Below, in pieces: positions 17,156 to 30,124 of a stretch of 60,000 nt of DNA; within the stretch, counting starts at the first letter, position 1, and every line of letters starts with the position of its first letter. The position numbers and the translations under genes are program-made. The notes below the pieces were generated by a model. That model had not been told where the DNA came from. It was given only the letters and a program-made list of their open reading frames with translations, and ran no database searches. The stretch is from Owenia fusiformis (taxonomy: Eukaryota; Annelida; Polychaeta; Sabellida; Oweniidae), in the NCBI GenBank assembly GCA_903813345.2, contig CAIIXF020000009.1:24590740-24650739 (forward strand), given 5' to 3'.

Positions 17156-20100
17156 TCAGATGCTGGCACAGTTTTGCCGGAAGTTTGCAAGAAGTAACTT
17201 TTGGCAATGCAGTATGTTAGAGTAACCTAGTAGGTGTAAGAAAATATAAGGTGATGGCCTTTAAAGTGGTAAAAACAATTTTCACGGCCAAATTGGACTT
17301 CAGTTCCTGCGATTTCAGGGGGTACTATAAGACTTTTTCATAACATAAAGGATATAGTTGCTATTGTTCTGCTTTCTACAGCACACATTACTAGTCCAAA
17401 GATGAATAATATCCTAAAGTTATAGGCCGGTATCTGTATTAGTCTCAGAAATATTGCAATTAATAGGAAAAAAATATGCGATTTTAGTCATTTTTAAGTC
17501 TCACGTATCTTATATTTGTAGCTTCCAGCAAAAGATGGCAGCTTAAATAGCTCAAAATTGTTTTTTAAAAACTAATTCAAGCTTTGTTTGATATTGTAAT
17601 ACAATTATAATAATGATAATATACTGTTTATGATTTTTAATATGACTTTATAGTACCCTACCCCTGGAAAGTGGGCGTGGTCAATGTTCTCATTTTGCAG
17701 CATACAATTAAAAACTTGTATTGATAGAAAGCAAATCAATGCATATAAAACATCTTCACTTGTTACTTGACAATGTAATTAATTTATTATTAAAATATAG
17801 GACTCTACATATTTTATATATACAATTTCAATTTTGTACAATGTATCATAATGAAATCTAATAGGCTGTTTCAATTTACCAACTTTTTCTCGGATCACCC
17901 TTACCTTTTGACAAAATGATCTACTATATGACCAATAGCCTCAAAAAATAGCAGAACTGATCAACGTTTAAACCCCCCCCCCTACCCCTATGTTTGTTTT
18001 ATATGGGGTCCGCCACAATGCAACAAGTCCATTTTCAGTGCTTACTATCACATGGAATATAAGTCACAATGTTTCCACAATATCTGGGCAATGAGATAGT
18101 GCCATTAAGAATATGTATGCCCAGATTCAAGATCATGGTGTAAATGCTTGCCGATCTATCGGCTTTCAAAAATGATGAAAGCTGTCTTGAGTGCCGTTTC
18201 AACTAATTTTGAATTAAAACTGCTTCTTATGAATTTTTTTCACAACAACTGTGATTTGGTTAGAGTCCAAACACAGGATATCAAGACATAGTGCTACCAA
18301 ATTCTGGTATTGAAAATTTCAGAGCTCTAGATCAAGTATTCATATCTGCATGGACTCTTAAAAAGACCCAAAAGACACAAAATGCAGTCAGATATCGCGA
18401 AAAAAATGTGATAAAATGCACTATTCAGAACAATTTATCTCTTAAATGTTACTTTTATTTACCATAATTTCTGATTCTGCCTCTAGTTAGTAATACCAAT
18501 AATACATATGAGTAGGCTTAAGGTCATAGTTAGTGTAGTTACAGATTTATTAGCATCTAAAAATGGGAGAAGCAGTGTAGCAAGTGCAATTTTCACCTAT
18601 AATTCATAATATTAAACTGCAGTTTTCAGGATTTTCTTCTCTAAAACAAGAATTCTGTGAGACCCCAAACGACAGGATTCCATATCACTGCACCACCAAA
18701 TATATATGAGAGTAGTTTCAGGAGGTTATATCAAATAATCATTGAACCATTGACACCTAGAAATATGCAAAATACAGTCAGAAATGGTGAAATTGTGATT
18801 GTGAAAAAATGTATGTATTCTTAACAACTTTTTAACTAAACTGTATTTTATTTAGAACTGAAACTTGAAGTGCTTACTAGGAGTTACATCTAGTTATTAT
18901 TTATTAAGTGACTTCAGCATCCAAATTGATATAGGAATATACTATGATTTTGAAAAAATATCATTTATATCCATGAGTGGATATTGATATTTTCATGAGT
19001 GAGCGCAGCGAGTGAGTGAAGATATTTGTATCCATGAGTGGATATAATATATATAAAATATTTTTGAAATTTTGAAAAAATTCGAAACCATCGAATATCA
19101 CTTTTCAAACCATCGAATATCACTTTTTAAGACGCGATATTCGATAGTTTAAAAGTGATATTCGATGGTTTGTGAATTTTTTGCTAAAATATTATAACTT
19201 GATCCACATATCAAATATATCTTCATGTGATATTCGATCTATATCCTTGCAACCATGGGATTATCACTGATATGCTTAAGACCAAAAAACCTATAAAGAA
19301 TGTTATTATTGAATACTGAGAATACATTGTTTTTACATTACGGAGCTTTATTTCTACCTTAAATGTATTTTGGAACATATCTCTTGCTTAAATATTTCAT
19401 GCAATGTTACTTTCAAAAACTTTCTTAGAACAATAAGTCCATCCTATACTTTCACATGTTATTCTCCATTTCGTTTTTAAAAATTGTGGGAGCTTTAAAC
19501 TCTAGAAGAGCTTAATTACCAATTATACCATGCACCCTCCGTCGCATTTTTCTTAGGATGGCCAGGCATATTTCAAATTGAAGAGTAAAGTCAGTTAAAG
19601 TGATACAGTATATAGCTGTAACGTATCTTTCACTTGATACTGTGAAGTCAAGCTTAAGCATTCAAACAGTGTATTTTGTCCCAAGATACAATAAAGTACT
19701 GATTTAATTTATTTATCAATTCAGATGCCTTGGAATTAAAGTAAACACTTGGTATATATTACCAATATTATTTTTACTTATTATTGGTGGTACAATGACC
19801 AGATTTCCTTTTATGTCTTTGGTCTTACTGTGCAGTTTGTAAAAAGAAAATTCAGAAAGTTGCAGTCTTAGATGAAAAACTGGTGAAAATCATACTTGCG
19901 ACAGCTTTTCCCATTTTCAGAAGCCAATAGATCTGTACTTCCACTTACTATGACGTTAAGTCTTCTCATATGTATTATTGGTGGTACTAACTGGAGGCAG
20001 AATCAGAAATTATTTCAAATAAAAGTAACATTTAAGAGATAAATTGTTCTGAATAGTGCATCTTTCATATTTTTCACGATATTTTTTGTTTTTTGTCCTT

Positions 20101-21162
20101 TTGGGTCTTTTTAAAAGTACATGCAGAAGTGAATATTTGATCTGGAGCTCTGAAACTTCCAATATCAGAACTTGGTAGCATTATGTCTTGGTATCTTATG
20201 TTTGGGGTCTAAAAAAGTCACAGATGTTGAGAAAAATATTCATTAAGCAGCAGTTTCAGTTCAAAGTTAGTTAAAACTGCACTCACGACAGCTTTCTCTA
20301 TTTTTGAACGCCGATAGATTGGTAAGTATTAGTATTAGGACCTTGAAACTGCTCATATTATGTAGTCTTTGTGGTACTTTCTCATTGCAAAGGTAATTTG
20401 GAAACACTGTGACTTACATTTCATTCGTTAGTGAACACTGAAAATGAAACAGCCTATTAGATTTCATCATGATACATTGTACAAAATTGAAAACGTATAT
20501 ATAAAATATGTAGAGTCCTATATTTTAGTAATAAATGAATTACAATGTCAAGTAACAAGTGAAAATGTTAAAAATGCATTGATTTGCTTTCTATCAATAC
20601 AAGTTTTTAATTGTATGCTGCAAAATGATAACATTGACCACGCCCACTTTCCAGGGGCAGGGTACTATAAAGTCATATTAAAAATCATAAATAGTACATT
20701 ATCATTATCATAATTGTATTACAATATCAAACAAAGCTTGAATTAGTTTTTAGAAAACAATTTTGAGCTATTTAAGCTGCCATCTTTTGCTGGAAGCTAC
20801 AAAAATAAGATACGTGAGACTTAAAAATGACTAAAATTGCATATTTTTTTCCTATTAATTGCAATATTTCTGAGACTAATACAGATATCGGCCTATAACT
20901 TTAGGATATTATTCATCTTTGGACTAGTAATGTGTGCTGTAGAAAGCAGAACAATAGCAACTATATCCTTTATGTTATGAAATAGTCTTATAGTACCCCC
21001 TGAAATCGCAGGAATTGAAGTCCAATTCGGCCGTGAAAATTGTTTTTACCACTTTAAAGGCCATCACCTTATATTTTCTTACACCTACTAGGTTACTGTA
21101 ACATACTGCATTGCCAAAAGTTACTTCTTGCAAACTTCCGGCAAAACTGTGCCAGCATCTGA
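17156..21162. mobile_element. About 4.0-kb palindromic (foldback) element flanked by TA
   Basis: The ends are TCAGATGCTGGCACAGTTTT (left) and its inverse, each next to TA (17154-17155 and 21163-21164). The left arm 17156 to about 18600 is mirrored by about 19890 to 21162; shared blocks include TAGGCTGTTTCAATTT, GTGGGCGTGGTCAATGTT, ATCTATCGGC and CTGATTCTGCCTC. The arms hold diverged tandem blocks of several hundred bp. The inner part has a hairpin of GTGATATTCGATGG units near 19107-19171. No transposase frame is visible, so it is non-autonomous. Superfamily unknown; a TA target would fit Tc1/mariner-type or other TA-specific enzymes. Confidence 0.8.
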
Positions 21163-22460
21163 TACAGTACCTAGGTCTGAGAAATCCTACCCCTCTATTA
21201 GGGTGGTCCAAAATATGGCGAAAAACCAACTTTCTTTCGGATCATCTTCCTCATTTGACTTACTGTTGTCCATGACCTAAAACACCTGCACACCAAATTT
21301 TGAGACCCAAATCCCATGGGAAATTTACCCACGCTTCGACTGAAAAATTCGGTTATTTCATGATTTTTTGCTATTTTCTATAAATTGCCATCTCCTTTTT
21401 CCTGGTATAAAATGTTTCTATTTTTTCATAATAAACATTTTTATAGGACTCTTTATTACTTAATAATACTAGGAGCCCAAACACCAAATTTTGAGACCCA
21501 AATCCCATGTGAAATTTACCCATGCTTTGACTGAAAAATTGTGATTTTCACAGTTTTGTCCGATTTTCAATAGATTACTGTCTCCATTTTCCTGGTATAA
21601 TATGTTTCTATTTTTTCATAATAAATATTTTTGGATGACTCTTTATTACTTCATAATACTAGGAACCCATACACCACATTTTGAGACCCAAATCCCATGG
21701 GAAATTTACCCATGGTTTGACTGAAAAATTGTGATTTTCACATTTTTTCCGATTTTCAATAAATTGCTGTCTCCATTTTCCTGGTACGATATGTTTTTAT
21801 AATAAACATTTTTGAGGACTCTTTATTATTTCATAATACTAAAAACCCATACACCAAATATCCACCAAATTTTGAGACCCAAATCCAATGAGAACGTTAC
21901 CCATGCTTTGACTGAAAACTGGTGCTCATGATAGCTTATGATGTCTGTTTTAGGGGCATAATATGTTAATAAACATTATGGTAATTCCTTCTTAATCCAA
22001 AGAAACACCTAAATATCAAGACTTTAAGTCTTATTGAAAGGCGACAAATTCAGTAGTTTGGGGAAAATTTAGGATCTTTTACTTGTACATTTATATACTG
22101 TGGTTAATATTAAGAAGTGATGACTCGACAGCAACTCAAATGCCTTGAAGATTTGGTTTGTTGGTTTCAGTAGGGATACATCACAGGACTTTGTTTGGAT
22201 TTGTGTGAGATGTCATATTCTTTCTCACATTTTGCAGGGTAAGGTCAAATATCAAATCTGATTTTCTTTGGAGAAATGATTTTTTGATTGATCAATGTAT
22301 CAATGTATCAATGGCATGGTCTCTGTTGTAACCAGTAAGCCTGTACCAAATCTTCAAGGGATTGGAGCTTCCACTGAGCTTTGTCATTTCTCTGAAAATG
22401 TTCAATGTTCATGCCCTGAAAGTACACAATGTAGAAGATAGGAAGAGCATTGAGAAACAC

Positions 22461-22729
22461 TTAAGGTAATTCTGTATGTTCAGAAATTTTAAGTGGAGTC
22501 CAATGTTATTTCTGGAACTCATTCCATACTTGGTCAGCTCTTTCAATTTTACACTGAGTTCAAATATGTATTTAGATTATTAGTTGATGGTTAGTAATTT
22601 TCTATAATGTACTATGTGCTATGTTTATACACTGTTTGTGCATCTGAATGGAATGAGTTATTTGTTCCTGAAAAAACACGGGGCTCCAATTAGGAAGCCA
22701 TTAAAACTGAAAATAAGGAATTACCTTAA
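22461..22729. mobile_element. Small TTAA-flanked MITE with GGTAATTC ends
   Basis: TTAA at 22461-22464 is followed by GGTAATTCTG; the other end reads GGAATTACC before TTAA at 22726-22729. The second TTAA is shared with the 1-kb element that follows. A related GGTAATTCCTTCTTAATCC is near 21980. The TTAA flanks suggest piggyBac-like or other TTAA-specific transposition (inference). Confidence 0.55.
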
Positions 22730-23725
22730 AGTGTGCGCCTGACCCGGCTACGTATAGCACAGAGTTTATACTGGCGGATTAGACTAGTTCATTTTTTATA
22801 TGTGTGTGAAAGCTTTCTCTTATTTGCGTTTTTTCGTTTAGTACGGTTTTGTTATAATTGCCGAGGTCATATAACCGGGATAAAACAATGATTATCGTTG
22901 ACTGCCCACACACAAAACATACGTTGAGTGAACAGTGTTATTACAAACAACAGGCTTTAGAATACAAAGCGTAGTGTGATAATAAGCTGCACACTACCAC
23001 TGCTGCATGTACATATTACTAATTTACTAGGGCTCCCAAAGAGTGGATAGGGAGGTTGTGTTTGTCACTTTTAAATTTTACATTTCAAAATTGTCATTTC
23101 ACATGTCATAATTTGTTGGTTTCATTCGTTTAGCCAATCAAAACATTGTAAAACAATAAATTGTCTGTTAAGTACAATCAATTTTGTTCAGTTTTGATTA
23201 GTTGTCAGAATAAAGTTACGTTCATCTGAATCCATGTATCAAAACAAAAATCCTATTTTCACTTCAAAATACTTCAGTGAGATGAAGGCTCGGAATTGTC
23301 ACATGCAATAACTTATTGTCGTATTCGTTATTTTATCTTCTCGATAGTAGCATTTAGTCGCACATTTGATGCCAGGTCACCTTGTCGCGTACCTCTTGGG
23401 GAACCCCACATTTATGTGTGTACTCATGGAAGTAAATTCCCCGGTGTAGCCGAGAGCCACAAACTTTTCAAAAGGTTCGAAATGACCAATTTCTCTCATA
23501 TATACTCTAAATATTTTATTATTTAGCACCTACAAAGTATTGCTAATAACCATATGTAATTTCAATAAGGAAACTTATCTGGCTACATATAAATTCAATA
23601 TCAACACTAGCTGTTCTCTCAACACGTCCTGGCTTACCTTGTGGTGACAAACCCTGGATTTTCGCTATTTATAGTTTATCAACACCTGGACGCATGCGCA
23701 TTTTATACTTTATTTGGCACTTTAA
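22726..23725. mobile_element. 1-kb TTAA-flanked non-autonomous element, copy A (intact)
   Basis: TTAA flanks at 22726-22729 and 23722-23725, with ends beginning AGTG (AGTGTGCGCC left; AGTGCCAAAT right, inverted). Its full length is matched by the split copy at 47161-54050 in the opposite orientation, including a 76-residue frame (23296-23526) that differs by one residue from 47360-47590. That frame is short, has no recognisable domain and is conserved because the whole element is recent, so I do not call it a gene. Confidence 0.85.
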
Positions 23726-24966
23726 AGTACTATATAACCGTCTTTCACGATGTAACGTATGTAAGGCCAAACAGGATAATTAAGACAACGTGTAATACAA
23801 TTTATTACAAATTGCATATCACACAACAATGATATTGTGCTCTAAACGACAAAAATCAAAAGTATATGATCAAAGCAAACGTGAATTTCCCATGGGGTTC
23901 AGGTCTAAACATTTGGTACATATTAAATGTATGGGTTCCTAGTATTAAGAACGTATTAATGTCCTCCTAAAATGTTTAAAAAACTAAATATAAGATTAAT
24001 GTTGATCTATTGAAAATAGGAGAAAATTCGCAGAAAATCACAAATTTTTGGTTGAAGCATGAATTAATTTCTCATGGGGCCAGGGTCTCAAAATTTGGTG
24101 CATATTTGGGGTATGGGTTCCTCGTATTATGAAGTAATAAAGAGTCCTCCCAAAATATTTATTATAAAAAATAGAAACATATAATACCAGGAAAATAGAG
24201 ATGTATTGTATTGTATATGAAATAACCCAATTTTTCAGTCGAAGCGTGGGTAAATTTACCATGGAATTTGGTTCTCAAAATTTGATGTATGGGTTCCTAA
24301 GTATTATGAAGTAATAAAGAGTCATCCAAAAATATTTATTATGAAAAGACATCTACCATTTTATACCAGGAAAATGGAGATGGCAATTTATCGAAAATAG
24401 CAAAAAATCATGAAATAACCGAATTTTTCAGTCGAAGCGTGGGTAAATTTCCCATGGGATTTGGGTCTCAACATTTGGTGTATGGGTTCTTAGTATTATG
24501 AAGTAATAAAGAGTCCTACAAAAATGTTTATTATGAAAAAATAGAAACATATTATACCAGGAAAAGGGAGATGACAATTTATCGAAAATAGCAAAAAATC
24601 ATGAAATAACCGAATTTTCAGTCGAAGCGTGGGTAAATTTCCCATGTGATTTGGGTCTTAAAATTTGGTGTGCAGGTGTTTTAGGTCATGGACAACAGTA
24701 AGTGAAATGAGGAAGATGATCTGAAACAAAGTTGGTTTTTCGCCATATTTTGGACCACCCTACCCTCTATACACCATTGTCTAATGAAGACCAAACAAAG
24801 CCCTGGATGTCGTGTCGTTTCTCGTTTTGTTTGGTACACAACTATGCCCCGGGTATTAAATAAACCCTTGGACGAACCAAGTAGATTCGTAAAAATATAT
24901 ATATTTCAATGTTAACCTATGACTTAATAATATTAGGGATGTTTAGCTAGACAGTGATATAATAAA

Positions 24967-25096
24967 ACAAATATTTCACTCTATTTTCGGTGAATAACAC
25001 TTTCACAAGGTGATATTCCACTTGCCCTTCGGGCTTCGTGGAATATCACTTGTGAAAGATGTACAGGTATTCACCTCAATAGAGTGAAATATTTGT
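24967..25096. repeat. Imperfect 130-bp hairpin
   Basis: The arms ACAAATATTTCACTCTATT and AATAGAGTGAAATATTTGT close an inner stem of GTGATATTCCAC / GTGGAATATCAC with a small central loop containing CCTTCGGGC. Probably a small palindromic element. Confidence 0.75.
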
Positions 25097-25114
25097 TCAA
25101 TATCCATACGTGTA

Positions 25115-26308
25115 TATCCGAGTTCTGACAAAAATAAAAGTTAGGTAAAAACTTGAATTTGCAAAATTTGTTTAACAAAAAATGATATGTTTCTTCACGT
25201 TCAACAAAGTTATAGTCAAAATTATTTTTCAAGAAACCTCTCCAATTGGAATAATACAGGAGGTGAAAAGTGAAAATATTTGTGTGATGGAGTATTTACT
25301 GAATAGATATCCAGCAATCTGATTTGCCCCGAACCCACCATTTCCCATTGGTTTACATGGGAATGGCATTTTTCAAAAATTCATCAAAGGATGGGTATCG
25401 ATATGGCGAACCTTTTGAACACACGTTTCTCTTAAACCAGTCATAAAAAAATTCCGAAAATTTTACACAGTGTCAATTTAATGGTCTTCTTTTGAGTGGT
25501 AACAATATAATTTGAAATAAATATATATACCTTTCTCTATATTGTTTTAGAAAACACATCGAACACTTCTCTTGTTCTTAGTATCCTATGTTCGGAATGA
25601 AATGAAACATCTATCTGAACTAACCTCATTGGAACAAAATGACATAAACACGTACAATGTGTTTATGTCTCTCAATATTGTAATTATACAAGGAAAGTTT
25701 GCATTGATTCAAAAAAAGTATCCTGTTAACGAAATTAAAGGTTTATTCTAGTTTTTATCTATTTCGGTTTTTTTTATTTTAATTTTTTGAATACTTTTTG
25801 TTAAATCAACCAAAATTTCCTTTGTACAACTATAATATTGGGAAGTCTAATAAATTGTTGTATTCGTTCAAACAATTCTTCGGAAAGATATTTTATTTCA
25901 TTCTCAAGAAATGGTAAAAAGGAACAAAAAACAATTGCACTAAAAAACAAAAAATGTTAACAAAAACAGTTATATAAAATATATAAATTATTTTCGCATT
26001 AAATTGTTGTCAATCAGTCAACATAACATAAAGGACCGTGTTTTTTACAGAATGTTTTCAATAATTGGTTTAAGAGAATTCAGTTCTCCATATCGATACC
26101 AATCCTTTGTCATCAAATTCTGATCTATTGTCATTGAGAAAAAATGGGAAAAATTAGAGGCATTGTAAATGAAGACAAGTTACATTTCAACCTTTATCGC
26201 AAGTATTTTCATCGCTGGTTATGTAAATAAGAATTCAAACATAATTAAGATGCTCTAACACGTAGTCCAATGATGGAGTTTGGGTAGCCAAACGTATGTA
26301 GGGGAGTA
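25115..26308. repeat. Degenerate partial copy of the long-TIR MITE family
   Basis: Carries the family's middle (ATATCCGAGTTCTGAC, TTCAACAAAGTTATAG, CCCATTGGTTTACATGGGAA) and right arm, ending GTATGTAGGGGAGTACAAT. The left arm is absent. An internal inverted pair near 25660-25740 and 25785-25865 (AATATTGTAATTATACAAGG and its mirror) appears to be another insertion. Confidence 0.65.
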
Positions 26309-27430
26309 CAATACATGATATGAAACAAATCGATCATTATTGACAAACTATAAAATATATGAGCCCACCATGTAGGGTATATTTTTCAACCTAATTAAGA
26401 ATGTTAGCTTTAGGATTGTAGTAATCCTTAATTGTGTATTGTATGAATTAAACTGAGATAAAAACAAAATCACAGCTGTTCCAAAAATAAATAAGTTAAT
26501 TCAGTAAATACGTCAAGGAAAAATCAAGAGTGACGTTTCAAACGTTTCTGCAAAAATTATGGCAGTTGAATTGTAGTTCAGGAACGTCATCATAAATGGT
26601 GCGAAAGTACTGTCTTGAAAAAGGGAACAAAGACATTGTCCTTGGCGAAGTGGATGTTAGGAACATTAGAGACCAAAATGTAAATGTGGTACTGTGTGAA
26701 ATGTCAATAAGAAAAATGTAATAATGCATTGTGTTGCTGTTGCTAATTCTAATAGTGCCATTGATATGAAAATGAGTTTGTCGCCAATCTCACCCAAGGT
26801 CATTTTTAGATTCTAGTGAAACTAATGAAACCGATAAGCTGATCAATTTTATAGGAGAGTAAAAATGAAAAATGAATTTTTTCACTGAATTTTCTTGTTT
26901 TTTATACACTTTATCAAAACATTCTTCTCACAAGTCTTTTCTAGGCACATAAGTGTACTCTTTGTGCAAGACTGGACGATGTAGACAATGTGGGGAAGGA
27001 AGGAATCCTGTTTGAAAAATAACATGTTACTCAATTGAGGAATGCAGAAAATTTCCCATCATGCACCCTGACCTTAGACAGTAAGTGTTGAATGGTTGTC
27101 CATGTGACAATTCGATCCTTGCAAAAAGTTTCTTTGAAAATATATTAAAGTAAGTAATTTCGTATCTTTTTATTAATATTGTAGATATTTTGCAATAGAA
27201 AAAGAAAAGAATTTAAGCCCAGAACTATGGCTGATTCATTCCATTCAGGCGTTGCTAAACTTAGCACTCGATGCTGTCTCGTGTAAAAGGTCTATGTGCA
27301 GTAATTAAGGCAAGTGATTTTAGACAGTCATGTTTCACCATGAGTACTTTCTGGGCATGGACACAGTGGTTTTTATTCAAACAATATGTCTTCTTTCAAG
27401 AATACCCACGATGATAAAAATAGCAGTCGA
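26309..27430. other. Intergenic, repeat-like; no gene recognised
   Basis: No exon or intact frame found. The block ATTTAAGCCCAGAACT with TTCATTCCATTCAGGC near 27210-27250 recurs in diverged form near 45090-45135 (ATTTAAGCCCAAAACT, TACCACTCAGGC), so part of this is a dispersed repeat of unknown type. Confidence 0.45.
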
Positions 27431-27440
27431 ACAATTCAGA

Positions 27441-27858
27441 AAATTATGAATAGGGACCCCATGTCAACATTTTTTTCAAAATGTTGAACCTATTTACTCA
27501 AAAGAGGATCTTCTTTTTCTGATTTTTATTGCATGAAAAGATTATTCAACAAGGGGTCTAAAATCTCTTCAAAACTAGAATGGTATTGCAAGTCTAGTTT
27601 TGAATATATCAATTTTATATGACCAAAATTATGCTGAAAACAATGGATAGCACGAGTTTTCCCTATGGGAAAATAACATGGGATATGTGGTTTTTAACTT
27701 TAACGCATTTCAATACATATCCCCTTTTCAGAAATTGTTAATATAGTCTTGAAGAAACTTGCGATATGTTTTAATTGAGAAAAACAAGATCCTCTTTATA
27801 TAAAATGAGCCTAACACTTTTAAAAAATTGTCAAGGTGGGGTGCTAATCCATAATTTT
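27441..27858. repeat. MITE-like element with imperfect inverted repeats of about 90 bp
   Basis: The left arm (AAATTATGAA, GGGACCCC, AAAGAGGATCTTCTTTTTCT) is mirrored on the right (AAACAAGATCCTCTTTA, GGGGTGC, CCATAATTTT). The interior has no coding frame. Confidence 0.6.
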
Positions 27859-28360
27859 GGATTGATATTTTACTATTATGGATACTTCACTTGATAGAAT
27901 ACATATTTCTTTAAATAAAAAAAACACTGTATTTATGCTCAGAAATAAGTCCAGGGCTTTAATCCATAAACATTTAGAATTGTGGGTGACCTCGACTTAT
28001 GGATGTCACCGTGACAACCTATGATAAGCTCAGTAAGAATGACACACGATAGCTTCGTGATATGGCGTTTCTATACAAAAATATGTCATATTCCGCTACG
28101 AACTTGCGGTGCACGACAGATTCACCTGCGGTATACGCAATTGTCAATTGCATCGATTGAACGAACGGGCAAAACATTATAAATTATTACAATGATTACT
28201 GAAGTATAGGCCAGTGCTTTTAATATCAAGTAAACCAGTGGTACGTGCACATGTATGATGTTGTTTTATGCTTGTGTTACTATACACGCAAATACAGATC
28301 ACAAGAGAAACATCATTATGCATAAATAAATGAACCTGTAGACGATCGTGGAACTCATTA

Positions 28361-29044
28361 TGGCCTAGTCACATAGCCCGGCCGATGATGTTACGATGAG
28401 CCAGCGATGCAATTTTCACCTAACTCGGCCGAACACCAGCCGAACACCGGCCGGACATCCGTGGCGTTTGTTGCTTTAAACCGCATCGGTGGTAGCTCGG
28501 TGAAATTTTAACTTCAGAGTTAAATTCCACCGGGCTCTCACCGAGCTCCCTCATCATGTCATCGCAGCCCCATCGTTACCACATCGGAAAACACGTCGGC
28601 CGGTGCACGGCCGAGAATCGGCCGGTGTCCCGTGCATCTGAGACAACCAGAGGACGAGGTTTTTTAACGGACAGCGGCAGAGCTCCGACCGAGCTCCGGC
28701 CGATGTGGGACAGAGCATCGGCCGGTCACTGTCCAAAGCCCGTTAACAACCCGGCCGGCGATCGCACGGTGTCCTGTTACCTGCTCGGGTACCGGCCGTA
28801 TTCCTTCCGATGTCCGGCCGACCTCCGGCCGGTAGTTGCTGCCACATCGCCAGAAAAAACTACCATTTTGAGACAGACTCCGTACGGTCACCGGCCGGTG
28901 TTCGGTCGGTCGCCTGAAGATGTCCGGACGGAGTCCGTTCACGTCACCGAGCTCTGCTTCCGATGAGGAGAGCTCGGTGGCACCAAAAAAAATCCACCGA
29001 GCTCTACCGATGCCGGACATCGGCCGGGCTATGTGACTAGGCCA
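28361..29044. mobile_element. GC-rich 684-bp TA-flanked element packed with CCGGCCG motifs
   Basis: TGGCCTAGTCACATAGCCCG at the left and its exact inverse at the right form terminal repeats that stay paired to the GGCCGATG stretch (about 27 bp). TA flanks both sides. The inside is strikingly GC- and CpG-rich against an AT-rich background, with many CCGGCCG or CGGCCGA motifs in both orientations and GAGCTCGGTGG-type motifs near each end. Two 136-residue frames overlap on opposite strands, but they read through the repeated motifs and have no domain. Probably a non-autonomous element; the motifs could be binding sites for the mobilising enzyme (inference). Confidence 0.8.
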
Positions 29045-29250
29045 TAACGGTTCAGTCAAATCAGCGGTCGACAAAGACCTGGATAAAAACCTACGAAGTC
29101 ACGAGTATTAATGTATTGTTGTATTGGAAATCACGATTTACACATTTCTGATACTTTCACTGAAATCAATGTATCGCATATTTATTGCGGAATATGCTAT
29201 ACTCACCTGCAGAGTATGTCATGCGACTGAGTATGGCATATTCACACGTA

Positions 29251-30124
29251 CTCTCCCCTCCATAAGTTTGGCAACCTTTTTTCCCCCATTGAACTACGTG
29301 TTAAAGCCTCTTTACCTTTGAATTTTATTTACTTAACCTGCGATGAAAATATTTATACTATTGATTGAAACGTAATTTGACTTTAATTCCAATACCTCCA
29401 AATTTTCTCAATTTTTTTCCTCAATTACAATAGGTCGAAAATTAATGATAAATTTGATGAATTTTTGAAAATCGACATTCCCATGTTAACCAATGGGAAA
29501 TGGTAGGTTTGCCGCAAGTCATATGACAGAATATCCATCCATCCGAGTCCTTGCAAAAAATACGAGTTAGGCAGGCAATTGAATTTTCTAACTTAATTTA
29601 ACAAAAAATCGATATGTTTCTTCAGGCTCAACAAAGTTATAGGGATTTAAAGTCAAAATTGTTTTTCAAAAAAACTCTCCCATTGAAATAACACAGGAGG
29701 CGAAAAATTATTTTCAAAAATGACTTTGAAGCGCTGTAACTTTAATATTCATCAAATAAACTAACACTCAGTGTTCAAAAAAGTTAGACAATTCAATTAT
29801 CTACGTAAAAATATTTTTTGCTGAATCTTTTACTGAAAAGATATCCTGAATTCTGATTTGCCCCGAACCCTCCATTTCCCATTGGATTACATGGGAATGA
29901 CGATTTTCAAAAATTCATCAAATTTATCATCAATTTTCGACCTATTGTAATTGAGGAAAAAAATTGAGAAAATTTGGAGGTATTGGAAATAAAGTCAAGT
30001 TACGTTTCCATTAATATTATAAGTTATTTTATCGTCAGTTAAGTAAATAAAAATTCAAACGTAAAGAGGCTTTAACACGTAGTTCAATGGGGGAAAAAGG
30101 TTGCCAAACTTATGGAGGGGAGTG
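29251..30124. mobile_element. Complete 874-bp copy of a long-TIR MITE family
   Basis: CTCTCCCCTCCATAAGTTTG at the left and the inverse at the right, TA on each side. The arms match over about 280 bp at high similarity (CCCCCATTGAACTACGTG, AATACCTCCAAATTTTCTCA, ATTACAATAGGTCG, CCAATGGGAAATGG). Partial copies lie at 16164, 25115 and 34848. Weaker paired sequence (GCGGAATATG) lies just outside both ends, so the inserted unit may be larger. Confidence 0.85.

Larger units (their letters stand above)
21201..24760. mobile_element. About 3.6-kb TA-flanked element whose terminal repeats are arrays of a 190-bp unit
   Basis: The ends are GGGTGGTCCAAAATATGGCG and its inverse, each next to TA (21199-21200 and 24761-24762). 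Inside the left end the unit containing TTTGAGACCCAAATCCCATG recurs at about 21300, 21491, 21681 and 21872. The right end has five inverted copies near 23898, 24083, 24271, 24463 and 24653. The unit also contains AGTAATAAAGAGTCCTCC and ATTATACCAGGAAAA. The interior holds two TTAA-flanked elements and no evident transposase. It starts 38 bp after the previous palindromic element ends. Confidence 0.82.

Noticed and set aside
23296-23526. 76-residue frame nearly identical to one at 47360-47590
   Set aside because: Identity comes from recent copies of the whole 1-kb TTAA element; no domain and no sign of separate conservation.
28556-29074. Overlapping 136-residue frames on both strands
   Set aside because: Both read through CCGGCCG-type repeats of the GC-rich element; low stop density follows from GC content.
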